64,000 bases of DNA, taken from Saccharophagus degradans 2-40 (lineage in GTDB: Bacteria; Pseudomonadota; Gammaproteobacteria; Pseudomonadales; Cellvibrionaceae). The translations under genes and the position numbers were made by a program. The stretch covers positions 1,970,501 through 2,034,500 of the forward strand of contig NC_007912.1 in the NCBI RefSeq assembly GCF_000013665.1, written 5' to 3'. Each line of letters opens with the position of its first letter. Positions within the stretch are counted from its first letter, which is position 1. Below are positions 26,207-35,476 of the stretch, one piece after another. The notes beneath the pieces were generated by a model. That model was given only the letters and a program-made list of their open reading frames with translations, did no database searches and was not told the DNA's origin.

Positions 26207-26923
26207 TTAGTATTCAGCGTTATGGTAAACGTTTTGCACATCGTCCAAGTCGTCTAGCATACTTAAGAATTTTTCGAATACTTCAATGTCGTCGCCGCTA
26301 ATTGCGGTTTGGGTTTGTGGTACAAATTGAATTTCGTCCACTTCAAATTCGGCGCCGTTGGTCACTTCGGCCAAGGCGGTTTTCGCTTTGCCGTATTCAG
26401 TGTGGGGTGTAAATACCGTAATTTTACCGTCTTCACACTCTATATCGGTCACATCGACATCGGCCATCATTAACGCTTCTAAAATGGCTTCTTCGTCGTC
26501 ACCGGCAAACACAAAAATCGCACAGTGGTCGAACATGTGCATTACCGTGCCTTGGCTGCCTATTTTGGCTTTAGCCTTGTTAAAGCAGGTGCGCACGTCG
26601 CCGTAGGTGCGGTTAGGGTTGTCGGTTAGGCAATCCACAATAACCATGCAGTTGCCTGGGCCAAAGCCCTCGTAGCGTGCGGTAGCAAAGTCTTCGCCGC
26701 CACCGCCTTTTGCTTTGTCTATGGCTTTTTGAATAACGTGGCTGGGTACTTGGTCTTTTTTGGCTCTGTCTAGCAGGCTGCGCAAGCTCAAGTTGCCATC
26801 TGGGTCTACGCCGCCAGATTTGGCACACGTGTATATTTCACGGCTGTATTTACTGTAAACCTTGGCGTTCTGATCCGAGGTTTTCGCCATGGATTCTTTA
26901 CGGTTTTGGAAGGCTCTGCCCAT
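26207..26923 (-). CDS. YebC/PmpR-family protein
   Basis: The 238-residue protein belongs to the YebC/TACO1 family: [19 protein letters not shown] start, [17 protein letters not shown], the [12 protein letters not shown] segment and [19 protein letters not shown]. Members were annotated as DNA-binding regulators; more recent work links YebC/TACO1 proteins to translation of proline-rich stretches. The sequence resembles the YeeN subgroup more than the RuvC-linked YebC, and no ruv genes are near. I chose the ATG at 26923 rather than the adjacent GTG at 26926. Confidence 0.88.
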   Translation of the reverse strand: MGRAFQNRKESMAKTSDQNAKVYSKYSREIYTCAKSGGVDPDGNLSLRSLLDRAKKDQVPSHVIQKAIDKAKGGGGEDFATARYEGFGPGNCMVIVDCLTDNPNRTYGDVRTCFNKAKAKIGSQGTVMHMFDHCAIFVFAGDDEEAILEALMMADVDVTDIECEDGKITVFTPHTEYGKAKTALAEVTNGAEFEVDEIQFVPQTQTAISGDDIEVFEKFLSMLDDLDDVQNVYHNAEY

Positions 26924-27073
26924 CACGCGCTCTCTTATTCTGGTTTGGAAAGCCGTGGATTCTAACCGCTTTTACGCATAAATTTAAGCGTGTTTGATGG
27001 TTGAGTTGGCAGGAGGGGAAAGAAAAGTTGAAATTCGGCGATTACACAGGGGGTAATCGCCGGAATAGCACGC

Positions 27074-27568
27074 TTATAGTGCGGCTAAAGCTGCTTCGTA
27101 GTTAGGCTCATCTACGGTTTCTGCTACTTGCTCTACGTAAGCTACTTTGCCGCTTTCGTCGATAACAACAATGCTACGTGAGTACAAGCCAGCCAAAGGA
27201 CCGTCTTGGAAGGCAACGCCGTAATCGGCACCAAAGCTAGAGCGGAAGCCAGATGCTGAATCTACTTTATCTATGCCTTCTGCACCGCAAAAACGGCCTA
27301 GGGCGAAAGGTAAGTCTAAAGATACACACAGTACAGCGGTGTTTTCTAAGCTTGCTGCTTTTTCGTTAAAAGTGCGTACGGATGTGGCACAGGTGCCGGT
27401 ATCTACTGATGGAAAAATGTTCAAGATGAGCTTTTTGCCGGCAAAGTCTGCAAGCGATACTTCGCTCAAATCGGTTTTAACAAGTTTGAAGTCTGGGGCG
27501 GCGCTGCCTGCTGAAGGTAGGTTGCCAACGGTATTAAATGCATTGCCTTTTAGGGTAACTGTAGCCAT
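27074..27568 (-). CDS. tpx: Thiol peroxidase
   Basis: An atypical two-cysteine peroxiredoxin that reduces lipid and other hydroperoxides with thioredoxin as donor. The 164-residue protein has the peroxidatic cysteine in [15 protein letters not shown] (C60) and the resolving cysteine in [10 protein letters not shown] (C94), spaced as in Tpx. [19 protein letters not shown] is the expected start. The ATG at 27568 has GGAG six bases upstream; the in-frame ATG at 27580 is less likely. No transport signal is present. Confidence 0.94.
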   Translation of the reverse strand: MATVTLKGNAFNTVGNLPSAGSAAPDFKLVKTDLSEVSLADFAGKKLILNIFPSVDTGTCATSVRTFNEKAASLENTAVLCVSLDLPFALGRFCGAEGIDKVDSASGFRSSFGADYGVAFQDGPLAGLYSRSIVVIDESGKVAYVEQVAETVDEPNYEAALAAL

Positions 27569-27699
27569 GTGTAACTCCATTTGGTGAGGCGCACCTTTGT
27601 AAGGGCGCTTAAGTTGAAAGGGGCTGGGTTAAAGAGCCCCTAAATATAAATATTGATTGTGAACACTTATATTGTGACGCGAATTTATTTTTAAAGGGG

Positions 27700-28104
27700 C
27701 TAGCTCTCTAGCCATACATCGCGCACCCACTGCCATACATCTTCTGCAACGGATTCCATGTCGTCGTCGCCTTCCCACAAAAACACTTCGCCATCTTCTG
27801 CTACGCAATAAACATTATCGCCGTCTACACATAGGGGGATCATTTCACGCGGCATACCGCGAGACCAAGCTTCGGCGGCTACTTCTGGCAGGTAGGTGTG
27901 GCTGTTGCGATCGGCTACCGTAACAGGCTCTAAACGCCCATATATGCAGTTGCTAGAGTGCAGCAGGTAATCTCTAAAATCGGCGGGCACAGATATTAGC
28001 ATGGCTTCGTGTGCTTCAACTATGTCGTCCATTGTGGGCAGCTCTAACGGGTAGGCCGTTTTTAAAGAGCGGGCGGCAAGCATTTCGGCAATTTCATTAA
28101 TCAC
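27700..28104 (-). CDS. SMI1/KNR4 family protein
   Basis: The 134-residue acidic protein has the SMI1/KNR4 (SUKH) pattern: IVEAHEAMLISVPADFRDYLLHSS, GRLEPVTVAD, then MIPLCVDGDNVYCVAEDGEVFLWEGD. SUKH proteins often act as immunity proteins against polymorphic toxins, but many, including this solitary one, have no toxin partner nearby. With a T6SS 12 kb away, an immunity role is possible but unsupported by position. It precedes tpx on the same strand by about 130 bases. Confidence 0.75.
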   Translation of the reverse strand: MINEIAEMLAARSLKTAYPLELPTMDDIVEAHEAMLISVPADFRDYLLHSSNCIYGRLEPVTVADRNSHTYLPEVAAEAWSRGMPREMIPLCVDGDNVYCVAEDGEVFLWEGDDDMESVAEDVWQWVRDVWLES

Positions 28105-28313
28105 AGGGTATCCTCAATAACATGGTGTTAACGGATGAAGGACGCTGCCCGTGTGGCTAGGCGGGTTTGCGTGTATTATAGCGGCCTTAACGGCAAGCTT
28201 GGCTTATGTATGCGCTTTTTTGCGCTATTTCAAGCTTGGCGGTTAACCCTATTTTCTTTCGGCGCGATTATATCGGTCTATTGAAGAATAAGCAGGTTTT
28301 ATTAAGGTAGCGT

Positions 28314-29159
28314 ATGTTAATTAATTGGTATCCGGGCCATATGAATAAGGCGCGGAACAAAGTAAAAGAAATTATGCCCGCGGTGGATGTAGTTATTGAA
28401 GTGCTGGATGCGCGACTGCCAGCTTCGAGCACCAACCCCATGATAGAAACCCTGCGTGGCGACAAACCCTACCTAAAGGTGCTGAGTAAATCGGACCTCG
28501 CTGACCCTACTATTACTAAGGCTTGGCAGGCGTTTTTTCGCGAGCAGCGCAATATGGATTCCTTGGCGATTACTACCGATAAGGTATCCATAGCCAAAAC
28601 TATCCCCGATCGTATTCGCAAGCTATTACCTAATAGGGGCACGTCTTTAAAGCCCATTCGCGCATTAATTATGGGTATTCCCAATGTGGGTAAATCCACC
28701 CTTATTAATACGCTGGCGGGCAAAAAAATTGCACCGGTTGGCAACGAGCCTGCGGTAACCAAAGCGCAACAAAAAATACGTATTTCCGATAACTTCTTTT
28801 TAATAGACACCCCAGGAATGACCTGGCCTGGCTCTAAAAACGAAATGATCAATTACCGGTTGGCGGCTAGTGGTGCCATACGCGATACCGCATTGGAGTA
28901 CGATGATTTAGCGGTATTCGCTATGGATTACATGCTGCAACGCTACCCAGAGGCAATACGCAAACGCTACCAGTTTGATGAGCTTTGTGAATCGGCCACG
29001 GCAATGCTAGAAGAGTTAGCCATGAAGCGGGGCTGTAAGAAAAACGGTTTGCCCGACTTAACCCGTATTGGCGAATTGTTTGTACGCGAGCTGCGCGCAG
29101 GTAAATTGGGGCGGTTCAGCCTAGAAGAACCTTTGGTAAGCTATAGAAAAAGAGAGTAA
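28314..29159 (+). CDS. RbgA/YlqF-type circularly permuted ribosome-assembly GTPase
   Basis: The 281-residue protein shows permuted GTPase motifs: G4 SKSD comes first (LKVLSKSDLAD, near residue 60), then G1 GIPNVGKST (near 122) and G3 DTPGMTWPG (near 165). INWYPGHMNKARNKVKE at the start is the YlqF/RbgA signature. In Bacillus RbgA drives late assembly of the 50S subunit; gammaproteobacterial homologues are presumed to act similarly. It is convergent with fklB and shares a strong bidirectional terminator with it. Confidence 0.9.
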   Translation: MLINWYPGHMNKARNKVKEIMPAVDVVIEVLDARLPASSTNPMIETLRGDKPYLKVLSKSDLADPTITKAWQAFFREQRNMDSLAITTDKVSIAKTIPDRIRKLLPNRGTSLKPIRALIMGIPNVGKSTLINTLAGKKIAPVGNEPAVTKAQQKIRISDNFFLIDTPGMTWPGSKNEMINYRLAASGAIRDTALEYDDLAVFAMDYMLQRYPEAIRKRYQFDELCESATAMLEELAMKRGCKKNGLPDLTRIGELFVRELRAGKLGRFSLEEPLVSYRKRE

Positions 29160-29216
29160 TTGCTTGATAGGTTTGTAAAGCTGTAGTTCGCAAAGTAGTA
29201 ACGTATTTAAGCAAAT

Positions 29217-29253
29217 AAAAAAGGGGAGGCGCCTAAACGCTTCCCCTTTTTTT
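29217..29253 (+). terminator. Bidirectional intrinsic terminator between the RbgA-type gene and fklB
   Basis: A 15-base arm at 29217-29231 (six A's then GGGGAGGCG) pairs with 29238-29252 with one mismatch around a CCTAAA loop. The hairpin has a T-run on both strands, so it can end transcription of both convergent genes. Confidence 0.9.
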
Positions 29254-29286
29254 GTGTTCGCGAACTTACCGTTCACGTAGAATTGC

Positions 29287-29910
29287 TTAGGCAACAATTT
29301 CCAACAATTCAACGTCGAACACAAGTGCTGCGAAAGGCTTAATTGCGCCGCCAGCACCGCGCTCGCCGTAGGCTAGCTGGTAAGGGATAGATAAGCGCCA
29401 TTTAGAGCCTACTGGCATCAATTGTAGGGCTTCGGTCCAGCCTGCGATTACACCGTTAACGGGGAATTCTGCTGGTTGGCCGCGCTCTACAGAGCTGTCA
29501 AACACAGTGCCGTCAATTAAGGTGCCGTGGTAGTGAGTTTTAACGGTTGAAGTGGCTTTTGGTTTTTCGCCAGTGCCTTCGGTTAAAATTTCGTACTGCA
29601 AGCCAGATTCGGTAACAGTTACGCCTTCTTTTTTGGCGTTCTCAGCTAAAAAGGCTTCGCCTTCAGCGCCCATTGTTTTTGCGCGCTCTTTTTCTTCGGC
29701 TTCAAGTTTTTCGCGGATAACGCGGAAAGCTTCGTTTAAATCTTCTGGGCTTACTGGGCTTTCTTTGCCCTCAAGCGCGTCTATTACACCCTGTGCAACG
29801 GCAGATGGTTCAACGCCTTCGAAAGGGTTGCTGGCAAGTTGGTCGCCCATTTGACGGCCGATGCCGTAGCTTACACGTTGTTCAACGGTGGTGTATTGGT
29901 TATCCGACAT
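29287..29910 (-). CDS. fklB: FKBP-type peptidyl-prolyl isomerase FklB
   Basis: The 207-residue protein has an N-terminal dimerisation domain (VEQRVSYGIGRQMGDQLASN to about residue 85, with the charged helix EAEEKERAKTMGAEGEAFL) and a C-terminal FKBP domain with VKTHYHGTLIDGTVFDSS, GVIAGWTEALQLMPVGSKW and IPYQLAYGERGAGG. Unlike the periplasmic FkpA, it lacks a signal peptide, so it should be cytoplasmic like FklB. I chose the ATG at 29910 (SDNQYTTVEQR); the frame extends further upstream but that part has no family similarity. Confidence 0.92.
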   Translation of the reverse strand: MSDNQYTTVEQRVSYGIGRQMGDQLASNPFEGVEPSAVAQGVIDALEGKESPVSPEDLNEAFRVIREKLEAEEKERAKTMGAEGEAFLAENAKKEGVTVTESGLQYEILTEGTGEKPKATSTVKTHYHGTLIDGTVFDSSVERGQPAEFPVNGVIAGWTEALQLMPVGSKWRLSIPYQLAYGERGAGGAIKPFAALVFDVELLEIVA

Positions 29911-30130
29911 GAAAAAACCTCGTTTACGGATGAAAAGAAAAGCTTTCGCAAAATTAAAGGCGCGCAGTCTACCACGGCTTGCAAAGGCTTGCTGTGCAGA
30001 TGCCAAAATGGGCGCAAAATCGCACATATTTGGCAATAAATAAGTGGTTAATACCCAGTTTTAGGTACAACGCAGCGGGAAATAACCGTTCGAGGGGTGT
30101 ATCATCTGCGCCAAAATTAGAGGGCAAAAG

Positions 30131-30682
30131 ATGGAAGATTCAACGCAAGCAGTAGTAAATAGCGTAAAGCAATGGCTAGCCAATGTGGTTATTGGGTTAA
30201 ACCTTTGCCCCTTTGCGGGTAAGCCTACTGCAGAGGGTAAGGTGCGGTTTAGCGTCAGCAGCGCTGTGGATGAAGAGCAGCTAATAAACGAGCTAAAAGC
30301 AGAGCTAGAGTTGTTGGACACTAAGCCAGAAGTAGAAACTACCTTGCTAATACTGCCCAGCTACCTTGATGATTTTTATGAGTACAACAACTTTTTAGAT
30401 TGGGTAGATGGCCTGCTGCAAAAATATAAATGGGAAGGCGTGTACCAAGTGGCGAGTTTCCACCCCAAATATTGTTTTGCTGGGGCGCATCCAGACGACG
30501 CGGAAAACCTGACTAACCGTTCGCCATACCCCTTATTGCATCTTATTCGCGAGGCCAGCCTAGAGGCTGTACTGGCGCATTACCCCAACCCAGACGAAAT
30601 ACCCGAGCGCAATATTGACACGGTAGAAGGCCTAAGCGCCGAGCAAACTCGCGCGCTGTTTCCCTATTTGTTTAGCCGATAA
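30131..30682 (+). CDS. DUF1415 family protein
   Basis: The 183-residue protein matches DUF1415: VVNSVKQWLANVVIGLNLCP, FAGKPTAEGKVRF, then YQVASFHPKYCFAGAHPDD and NLTNRSPYPLLHLIREASLE. The invariant Cys (NLCPF, YCFAG) and His residues suggest a metal- or substrate-binding site, but the function is unknown. It is soluble, with no signal peptide. It is convergent with the methyltransferase gene, with ten bases between the stops. Confidence 0.85.
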   Translation: MEDSTQAVVNSVKQWLANVVIGLNLCPFAGKPTAEGKVRFSVSSAVDEEQLINELKAELELLDTKPEVETTLLILPSYLDDFYEYNNFLDWVDGLLQKYKWEGVYQVASFHPKYCFAGAHPDDAENLTNRSPYPLLHLIREASLEAVLAHYPNPDEIPERNIDTVEGLSAEQTRALFPYLFSR

Positions 30683-30692
30683 TGGCTAGCTT

Positions 30693-31433
30693 TTATTCGC
30701 CAAACAGCTTGTGTTTAAGCGCTTGGTAAGCGGCTAAAGCCTGCTGGTTGAATGCCGTAGGCGAATATTGGCTCAACGCGCCGTAGTGCTTAATAAGCTT
30801 ATCAATATAGATGCGTTTGTCCTGTGTGGCAGGTAGCCATAGCGCATCGCCCACCTCGCTAGGCGGCGTGGGCGCGGCGGGTTGATAACGTAAAAACATA
30901 TGCTCGTGGTGGCGGCCTTTATCTGACACAAACTCTTCTTCAATAAGTGTAAAAGGCATTGCCTGTAATGCGCGGCGCAGCGAAAAAACATGCTTGTTGG
31001 GGCTTATAAGCATATCTATTTGTTGATGTGGGCTAGGGGGCAGCGCCTGGATGGCAGGTAATATGCTTTGAATGATAGAGGCTACGGTTTCACCGCCAAC
31101 ACCTGCAATAATAAAAAGCTGCTTTGCCTGCTTGGCCAGCCGGATGTGCTCGGCAGGGGTGAGGCAAATACTTAAGTTGCCATCTTGCCTATGTGCATAT
31201 TGGGTTTGTAATTTATCTACAATAGGTTCAACCTGATCAACTAAGTGCACATGTGTGCCGTAAGCTGTAGTGGCTTGATGCAGGTGTAAGCCAAGCAAGC
31301 CGTGATCGCAGCATAGGTCCCAAATTACATTGTAATCTGGTGTGCGTTGCGCCCAGTTGTAAAGGTGCACCAGCCTAGGCCTAAGTTGCCTTAAGGGCTG
31401 AATGTCGGTGCTGTTGGCAAAAGTGTCTAGCAT
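30693..31433 (-). CDS. TrmK-like SAM-dependent methyltransferase (COG2384 type)
   Basis: The 246-residue protein starts near FANSTDIQPLRQLRPRLVHL and has a Rossmann methyltransferase core: IWDLCCDHGLLGLHLHQ (SAM site, near residue 40), VHLVDQVEPIVDKL, and FIIAGVGGETVASIIQ. This matches the TrmK-related family, whose Gram-positive members methylate A22 of tRNA at N1. Gammaproteobacterial members, often shorter or divergent in the C-terminal coiled coil, are less studied. I chose the ATG at 31433; the longer frame to 31487 overlaps the promoter region of the divergent RIO kinase gene. Confidence 0.75.
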   Translation of the reverse strand: MLDTFANSTDIQPLRQLRPRLVHLYNWAQRTPDYNVIWDLCCDHGLLGLHLHQATTAYGTHVHLVDQVEPIVDKLQTQYAHRQDGNLSICLTPAEHIRLAKQAKQLFIIAGVGGETVASIIQSILPAIQALPPSPHQQIDMLISPNKHVFSLRRALQAMPFTLIEEEFVSDKGRHHEHMFLRYQPAAPTPPSEVGDALWLPATQDKRIYIDKLIKHYGALSQYSPTAFNQQALAAYQALKHKLFGE

Positions 31434-31532
31434 AAATAAAAGTAGAATAAGCGAATGGAATTGGCGCAGTATAACGCCTTTGACCACTTTTTGACGGTTC
31501 CCTAACTGTGAGGACTAAGGTATAACGGGCGA

Positions 31533-32393
31533 ATGAAAACACCAAAACGCATACAACCCCTAATTGAAGACGGCATTGTCGACGAAGTATTAAGCTCGCT
31601 AATGAGCGGTAAAGAAGCTTCCGTTTACATTGTGCGGTGCGGCGATGAAATTCGTTGCGCAAAAGTATACAAAGATGCCGCCCAGCGCAGTTTTAAAAAA
31701 GCCTCTCAATACCAAGAAGGGCGCAAGGTACGTAACAGTCGCCGCGCAAGAGCAATAGAAAAGGGCTCTAAATTTGGTAAAGGCCAGCAAGAAGAAGAGT
31801 GGCAAAACGCAGAGGTAGATGCACTGTATCGCTTGGCGCGAGCGGGTGTACGTGTGCCCACCCCCTACGGCTGTTTCGACGGCGTGCTGGTGATGGAGCT
31901 AGTCACCAACGATGATGGCGAAGTTGCCCCACGCCTAAACGACGTAGCCATGTCTCCCGAGCAGGCAATAGAAGATCATACGGTAATGATGCATTACATT
32001 AAGCTAATGCTTTGCGAAGGCTTAGTGCACGGGGATTTATCTGAATTTAATGTTCTGGTAGACGATTACGGCCCAGTGATTATCGATTTACCCCAGGCTG
32101 TTGATGCCTCGGCAAATAACCATGCTGAGTGGATGCTAGAGCGCGATATTAATAAAATTACCCAGTACTACGCCCAGTTTGCCCCCGAGCTATTAGACAC
32201 CCGCTACGCCAAAGAAATGTGGGCTATTTATGAAGATGGCGAACTCACACCCGATACCGAGCTAACCGGTGAATTTGAAGACGATAGCGAAGCGGCCGAT
32301 GTGGATGCTGTGCTTAGCGAAATTAAAGCCGTACTGGCCGAAGAGCGCGAGCGCCAAGAGAGGCTGAACGCCGAAGAGGAAGACGGCTTTTAG
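31533..32393 (+). CDS. RIO-type atypical serine kinase
   Basis: The 286-residue protein has RIO1-type motifs: a short glycine loop SGKEASVYIV (26-34), the catalytic loop LVHGDLSEFNVLV (D168) and the metal-binding IIDLPQAVD (D185) in place of DFG. The basic FKKASQYQEGRKVRNSRRAR region follows the first lysine (AKVYK). Eukaryotic RIO kinases work in small-subunit assembly; bacterial ones are less understood, so a ribosome-linked role is inference. The C-terminal ~40 residues are acidic. It is divergent from the TrmK-like gene. Confidence 0.87.
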   Translation: MKTPKRIQPLIEDGIVDEVLSSLMSGKEASVYIVRCGDEIRCAKVYKDAAQRSFKKASQYQEGRKVRNSRRARAIEKGSKFGKGQQEEEWQNAEVDALYRLARAGVRVPTPYGCFDGVLVMELVTNDDGEVAPRLNDVAMSPEQAIEDHTVMMHYIKLMLCEGLVHGDLSEFNVLVDDYGPVIIDLPQAVDASANNHAEWMLERDINKITQYYAQFAPELLDTRYAKEMWAIYEDGELTPDTELTGEFEDDSEAADVDAVLSEIKAVLAEERERQERLNAEEEDGF

Positions 32394-32550
32394 GCGCATT
32401 TGCCTGATTTTCCACTTGGTTTTACACTTTTCCCCTCCTTTAGCCGCACATTCACCCCGGTGCGGCATAACTTGTCTACAAGTGTTTACTGTTTAATACA
32501 GGTTCTGTTTGGCGTCTAAATGCCGACAAAATGAGCGCAGCTGTCGACTT

Positions 32551-32596
32551 GGCGAGCTCAACTCCTTATAGTACGCACCTCCGAGCGCAGCTCGCC
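32551..32596 (+). promoter_or_regulatory. Structured leader before the ABC-F gene
   Basis: GGCGAGCT at 32551-32558 pairs perfectly with AGCTCGCC at 32589-32596, 30 bases before the ABC-F start codon. GAGCGCAGCT also occurs twice in the leader (from about 32533 and from 32583). Leaders of ABC-F genes are often attenuated in response to ribosome stalling; here the structure is seen but the role is a guess. Confidence 0.4.
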
Positions 32597-32627
32597 TAAT
32601 ACACTTCTTTATTCTCAGGGTATCCCG

Positions 32628-34223
32628 TTGATTTCTACCGCAAATATCACCATGCAGTTTGGTGCCAAGCCCCTATTCGAAAATATTTCCGTAAAGTTTG
32701 GCGATGGTAATCGCTATGGCCTAATAGGTGCCAATGGCTGCGGTAAATCCACCTTTATGAAAATATTGGATGGCTCACTTACCCCTTCGGCTGGCAACGT
32801 TTCTATTTCCCCCAACGAGCGCGTGGGTAAGTTAAGCCAAGACCAGTTCGCCTTCGAAAAATACTCTGTAATCGACACCGTTATTATGGGCCACTCGGAA
32901 TTGTGGCGAGTTAAGCAAGAGCGCGACCGCATATACGGCTTGCCAGAAATGAGCGAAGAAGATGGCATGGCCGTGGCCGAGCTAGAAGTGCAATTTGCCG
33001 AAATGGACGGCTACAGTGCAGAAAGCCGCGCTGGCGAAATATTACTGGGTGCCGGTATCGAGCTAGACCTACACTTCGGCCCAATGAGTGAAGTGGCCCC
33101 AGGTTTGAAACTACGTGTATTGTTGGCGCAGGCGCTATTTTCTGACCCCGATATATTGCTGCTCGACGAACCGACCAACAACTTGGATATTAATACCATT
33201 CGCTGGTTAGAAGGCGTATTGAACCAGCGCGAAAGCACCATGATTATTATTTCGCACGACCGTCACTTTCTGAACTCTGTGTGTACCCATATGGCAGACA
33301 TCGACTACGGCGAGTTGCGTGTATACCCAGGCACCTACGACGACTACATGATGGCTGCCGAGCAAGCGCGCGAGCGATTACATTCCGAAAACGCCAAGAA
33401 AAAAGCCCAAATTGCCGACCTGCAGCAGTTTGTGAGCCGCTTCTCTGCCAACGCTTCCAAAGCTAAGCAGGCCACTTCGCGCGCTAAACGCTTAGAAAAA
33501 ATCAAGCTGGATGAAGTAAAAGCCTCGAGCCGTGTAAGCCCATTTATTCGCTTTAAGCAAGATAAAAAACTGCACAGACAAGCCGTTGTTATTGAAAACC
33601 TTGCGCACGGGTTTGAAGATAACCCGCTATTTGCCAAAGGTAACTTAATTTTAGAGGCCGGTTCACGCTTGGCGGTAATTGGCGAAAACGGTGCGGGTAA
33701 AACCACCTTTTTGCGTTGCTTAATGAACGAGCTAACCCCGCAAAGCGGTAAAATCCAGTGGGCAGAAAGTGCAACCTTGGGGTACTGCCCGCAAGATAGC
33801 TCCGCGGATTTTGATACCGATTTAAACCTGTTTGATTGGATGAGCCAGTGGCGTAAGCCCAGCCACGACGATCAAATTGTGCGCGCAACGCTAGGGCGGC
33901 TGTTGTTTTCTGCTGATGATTTCGCAAAAAAAGTACAGGTGTGTTCCGGTGGTGAGAAAAACCGACTATTGTTTGGTAAATTAATGATGCAAGACACCAA
34001 CGTACTGGTAATGGATGAGCCAACAAACCACTTAGATATGGAATCTATTGAGGCGCTTAACCTTGCACTAGAGCATTACGACGGCACCTTGATTTTCGTG
34101 AGTCACGATAGGGAATTTGTATCGTCGCTGGCTACTCGCGTAATAGAAATAAAAGATCAGCAGCTGGTGGATTTCCAAGGTACCTACGAAGAGTACCTAG
34201 CAAGCCAAGAAGCACTGGCGTAA
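32628..34223 (+). CDS. ybiT: ABC-F ATPase, YbiT type
   Basis: The 531-residue soluble protein carries two ABC ATPase modules without membrane segments. Module 1 has Walker [10 protein letters not shown] (near 34-42) and Walker [13 protein letters not shown], with a degenerate signature [12 protein letters not shown]. Module 2 has GENGAGKTT, signature [15 protein letters not shown] and [13 protein letters not shown] charged interdomain linker (about 240-310) fits the P-site-tRNA-interacting motif of ABC-F translation factors. Overall order and start [19 protein letters not shown] match YbiT. The start is a TTG at 32628 with AGGG seven bases upstream. Confidence 0.92.
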   Translation: MISTANITMQFGAKPLFENISVKFGDGNRYGLIGANGCGKSTFMKILDGSLTPSAGNVSISPNERVGKLSQDQFAFEKYSVIDTVIMGHSELWRVKQERDRIYGLPEMSEEDGMAVAELEVQFAEMDGYSAESRAGEILLGAGIELDLHFGPMSEVAPGLKLRVLLAQALFSDPDILLLDEPTNNLDINTIRWLEGVLNQRESTMIIISHDRHFLNSVCTHMADIDYGELRVYPGTYDDYMMAAEQARERLHSENAKKKAQIADLQQFVSRFSANASKAKQATSRAKRLEKIKLDEVKASSRVSPFIRFKQDKKLHRQAVVIENLAHGFEDNPLFAKGNLILEAGSRLAVIGENGAGKTTFLRCLMNELTPQSGKIQWAESATLGYCPQDSSADFDTDLNLFDWMSQWRKPSHDDQIVRATLGRLLFSADDFAKKVQVCSGGEKNRLLFGKLMMQDTNVLVMDEPTNHLDMESIEALNLALEHYDGTLIFVSHDREFVSSLATRVIEIKDQQLVDFQGTYEEYLASQEALA

Positions 34224-34266
34224 GCGTTACCTATTACTAGGCCAGTGGCATAAACAGTGGCATAAA

Positions 34267-34296
34267 GGTCAACTCAATGTTTAAATTGGGTTGACC
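34267..34296 (+). terminator. Hairpin after ybiT
   Basis: GGTCAACTCAAT at 34267-34278 pairs with ATTGGGTTGACC at 34285-34296 with one G-U position. TCCTATTTTCG follows, so it resembles an intrinsic terminator with a short, interrupted U-tract. Confidence 0.65.
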
Positions 34297-34388
34297 TCCT
34301 ATTTTCGTCAATTACTTTTCGCCTGTGATCTGCAACTTGAAACTGTTAGCTATTATTTACCCTCTATAAAAAACATAGCGAGCCTTTT

Positions 34389-34646
34389 ATGCCTTCTCCC
34401 TTTACGGATAAAACCAAACCCCTGTATTTAGAGCGTATGAATACTGCGTTAGAGGTGCACGGAGACTTTCTTCAGGGGATGGCATTTACCGATATAGAGC
34501 TGCACGGCAATACACTCATATTTACCGTTAAACCAACCGGTATTTGCAATCAGCCACAGCAATTAAAAGCGTTTACGGATATTGCCAATATTCTTACCCT
34601 TAGCGGCGATACGCTAAAATTTGAAATTGTAGAAGCTATGGGGTAG
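34389..34646 (+). CDS. Small hypothetical protein
   Basis: I do not recognise this 85-residue protein. It is soluble, with a predicted mix of helix (KPLYLERMNTALEVHGDFL) and strands (FTDIELHGNTLIFTVKPTG), suggesting a compact alpha/beta fold. It sits between ybiT's terminator and a convergent YfiR-type gene, with its own start at 34389. Codon use resembles its neighbours. It could be an unrelated single-gene unit; nothing nearby points to a role. Confidence 0.6.
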   Translation: MPSPFTDKTKPLYLERMNTALEVHGDFLQGMAFTDIELHGNTLIFTVKPTGICNQPQQLKAFTDIANILTLSGDTLKFEIVEAMG

Positions 34647-34661
34647 TACGGGGGTAGTGCG

Positions 34662-35219
34662 TTAATCATTTTTAGGTGCAGTATTGCGCTTAATAGTGCG
34701 CGCCAGTGCCAGTAAGTCCGAGTCTAAAAATAATCCATTCGAAAGCGCATTGTTAATATTTACATCAAACTCAAGCCTGTCTTTGGTGCGCAGAATATTA
34801 ATAATTCCGCCGTTATCGGTAAAACCTTCCCGTTCGCCCACGCTAAGCACATATACATATTGGATCTGACTCCACAAGGTGGGTAAATCTATGCGCTTAT
34901 CATCGCCTACATACAAAATATGGCAGCCAGAATAAATGTCGTTAATGGTGTTGCCAATAATAAACGTAAGCTCACGCTGGCCCACAATACTGCCAGAAAA
35001 CGAAAGCAAATAGGCCGCAAATGGCACGTCGCCATATAAACAGAGCTTTATTGAAGAGTTAGGGCCTTCAAACGCATCGCTGGGCCACTCTACGTAATTT
35101 ACAAAGTTATAAATAAACTGCGCTTTTACCTGCTGCTGTGCTTCCGCATTGGCGGCGTGAGAGGGTAAGGCACCTAATAGTAGGGCTAGCGGGCCGAGTA
35201 GGTGCAATCTTATAACCAT
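34662..35219 (-). CDS. YfiR-family periplasmic protein
   Basis: The mature part matches the YfiR/DUF4154 family: AQFIYNFVNYVEWPSDAF, then IKLCLYGDVPF, GCHILYVGDD, and the C-terminal EFDVNINNALSNGLFLDSDLLALAR. YfiR in Pseudomonas is a periplasmic repressor of the diguanylate cyclase YfiN; other members sit next to TonB receptors or GGDEF proteins. Here it is an orphan with no cyclase beside it. I chose the ATG at 35219, which gives a signal peptide (VIRLHLLGPLALLLGALPSH). The frame remains open to an ATG at 35309, so the start is uncertain. Confidence 0.82.
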   Translation of the reverse strand: MVIRLHLLGPLALLLGALPSHAANAEAQQQVKAQFIYNFVNYVEWPSDAFEGPNSSIKLCLYGDVPFAAYLLSFSGSIVGQRELTFIIGNTINDIYSGCHILYVGDDKRIDLPTLWSQIQYVYVLSVGEREGFTDNGGIINILRTKDRLEFDVNINNALSNGLFLDSDLLALARTIKRNTAPKND

Positions 35220-35476
35220 GCGAAGTGCTTTGGTTAATATATTTATGCGATGCGTTATAAGGCGAGTGGATAAAAGACTGTGTGTAGAACGTTGCAAACA
35301 AAATGGCATGGGTGCTCTCGGCTAATAGCTAGGCGTGGTTTAAGTATAGGCGAGCTTCACAAATAGTCGATATAAGCCATATGGCTTAGGCCGTTTTAGT
35401 GCCATTAGGCCAATTACGCTGCTGCGGCAAGGTCCGTAAACTACTCCCATATTCACGAAATTTGGAGTTAAGTCTC

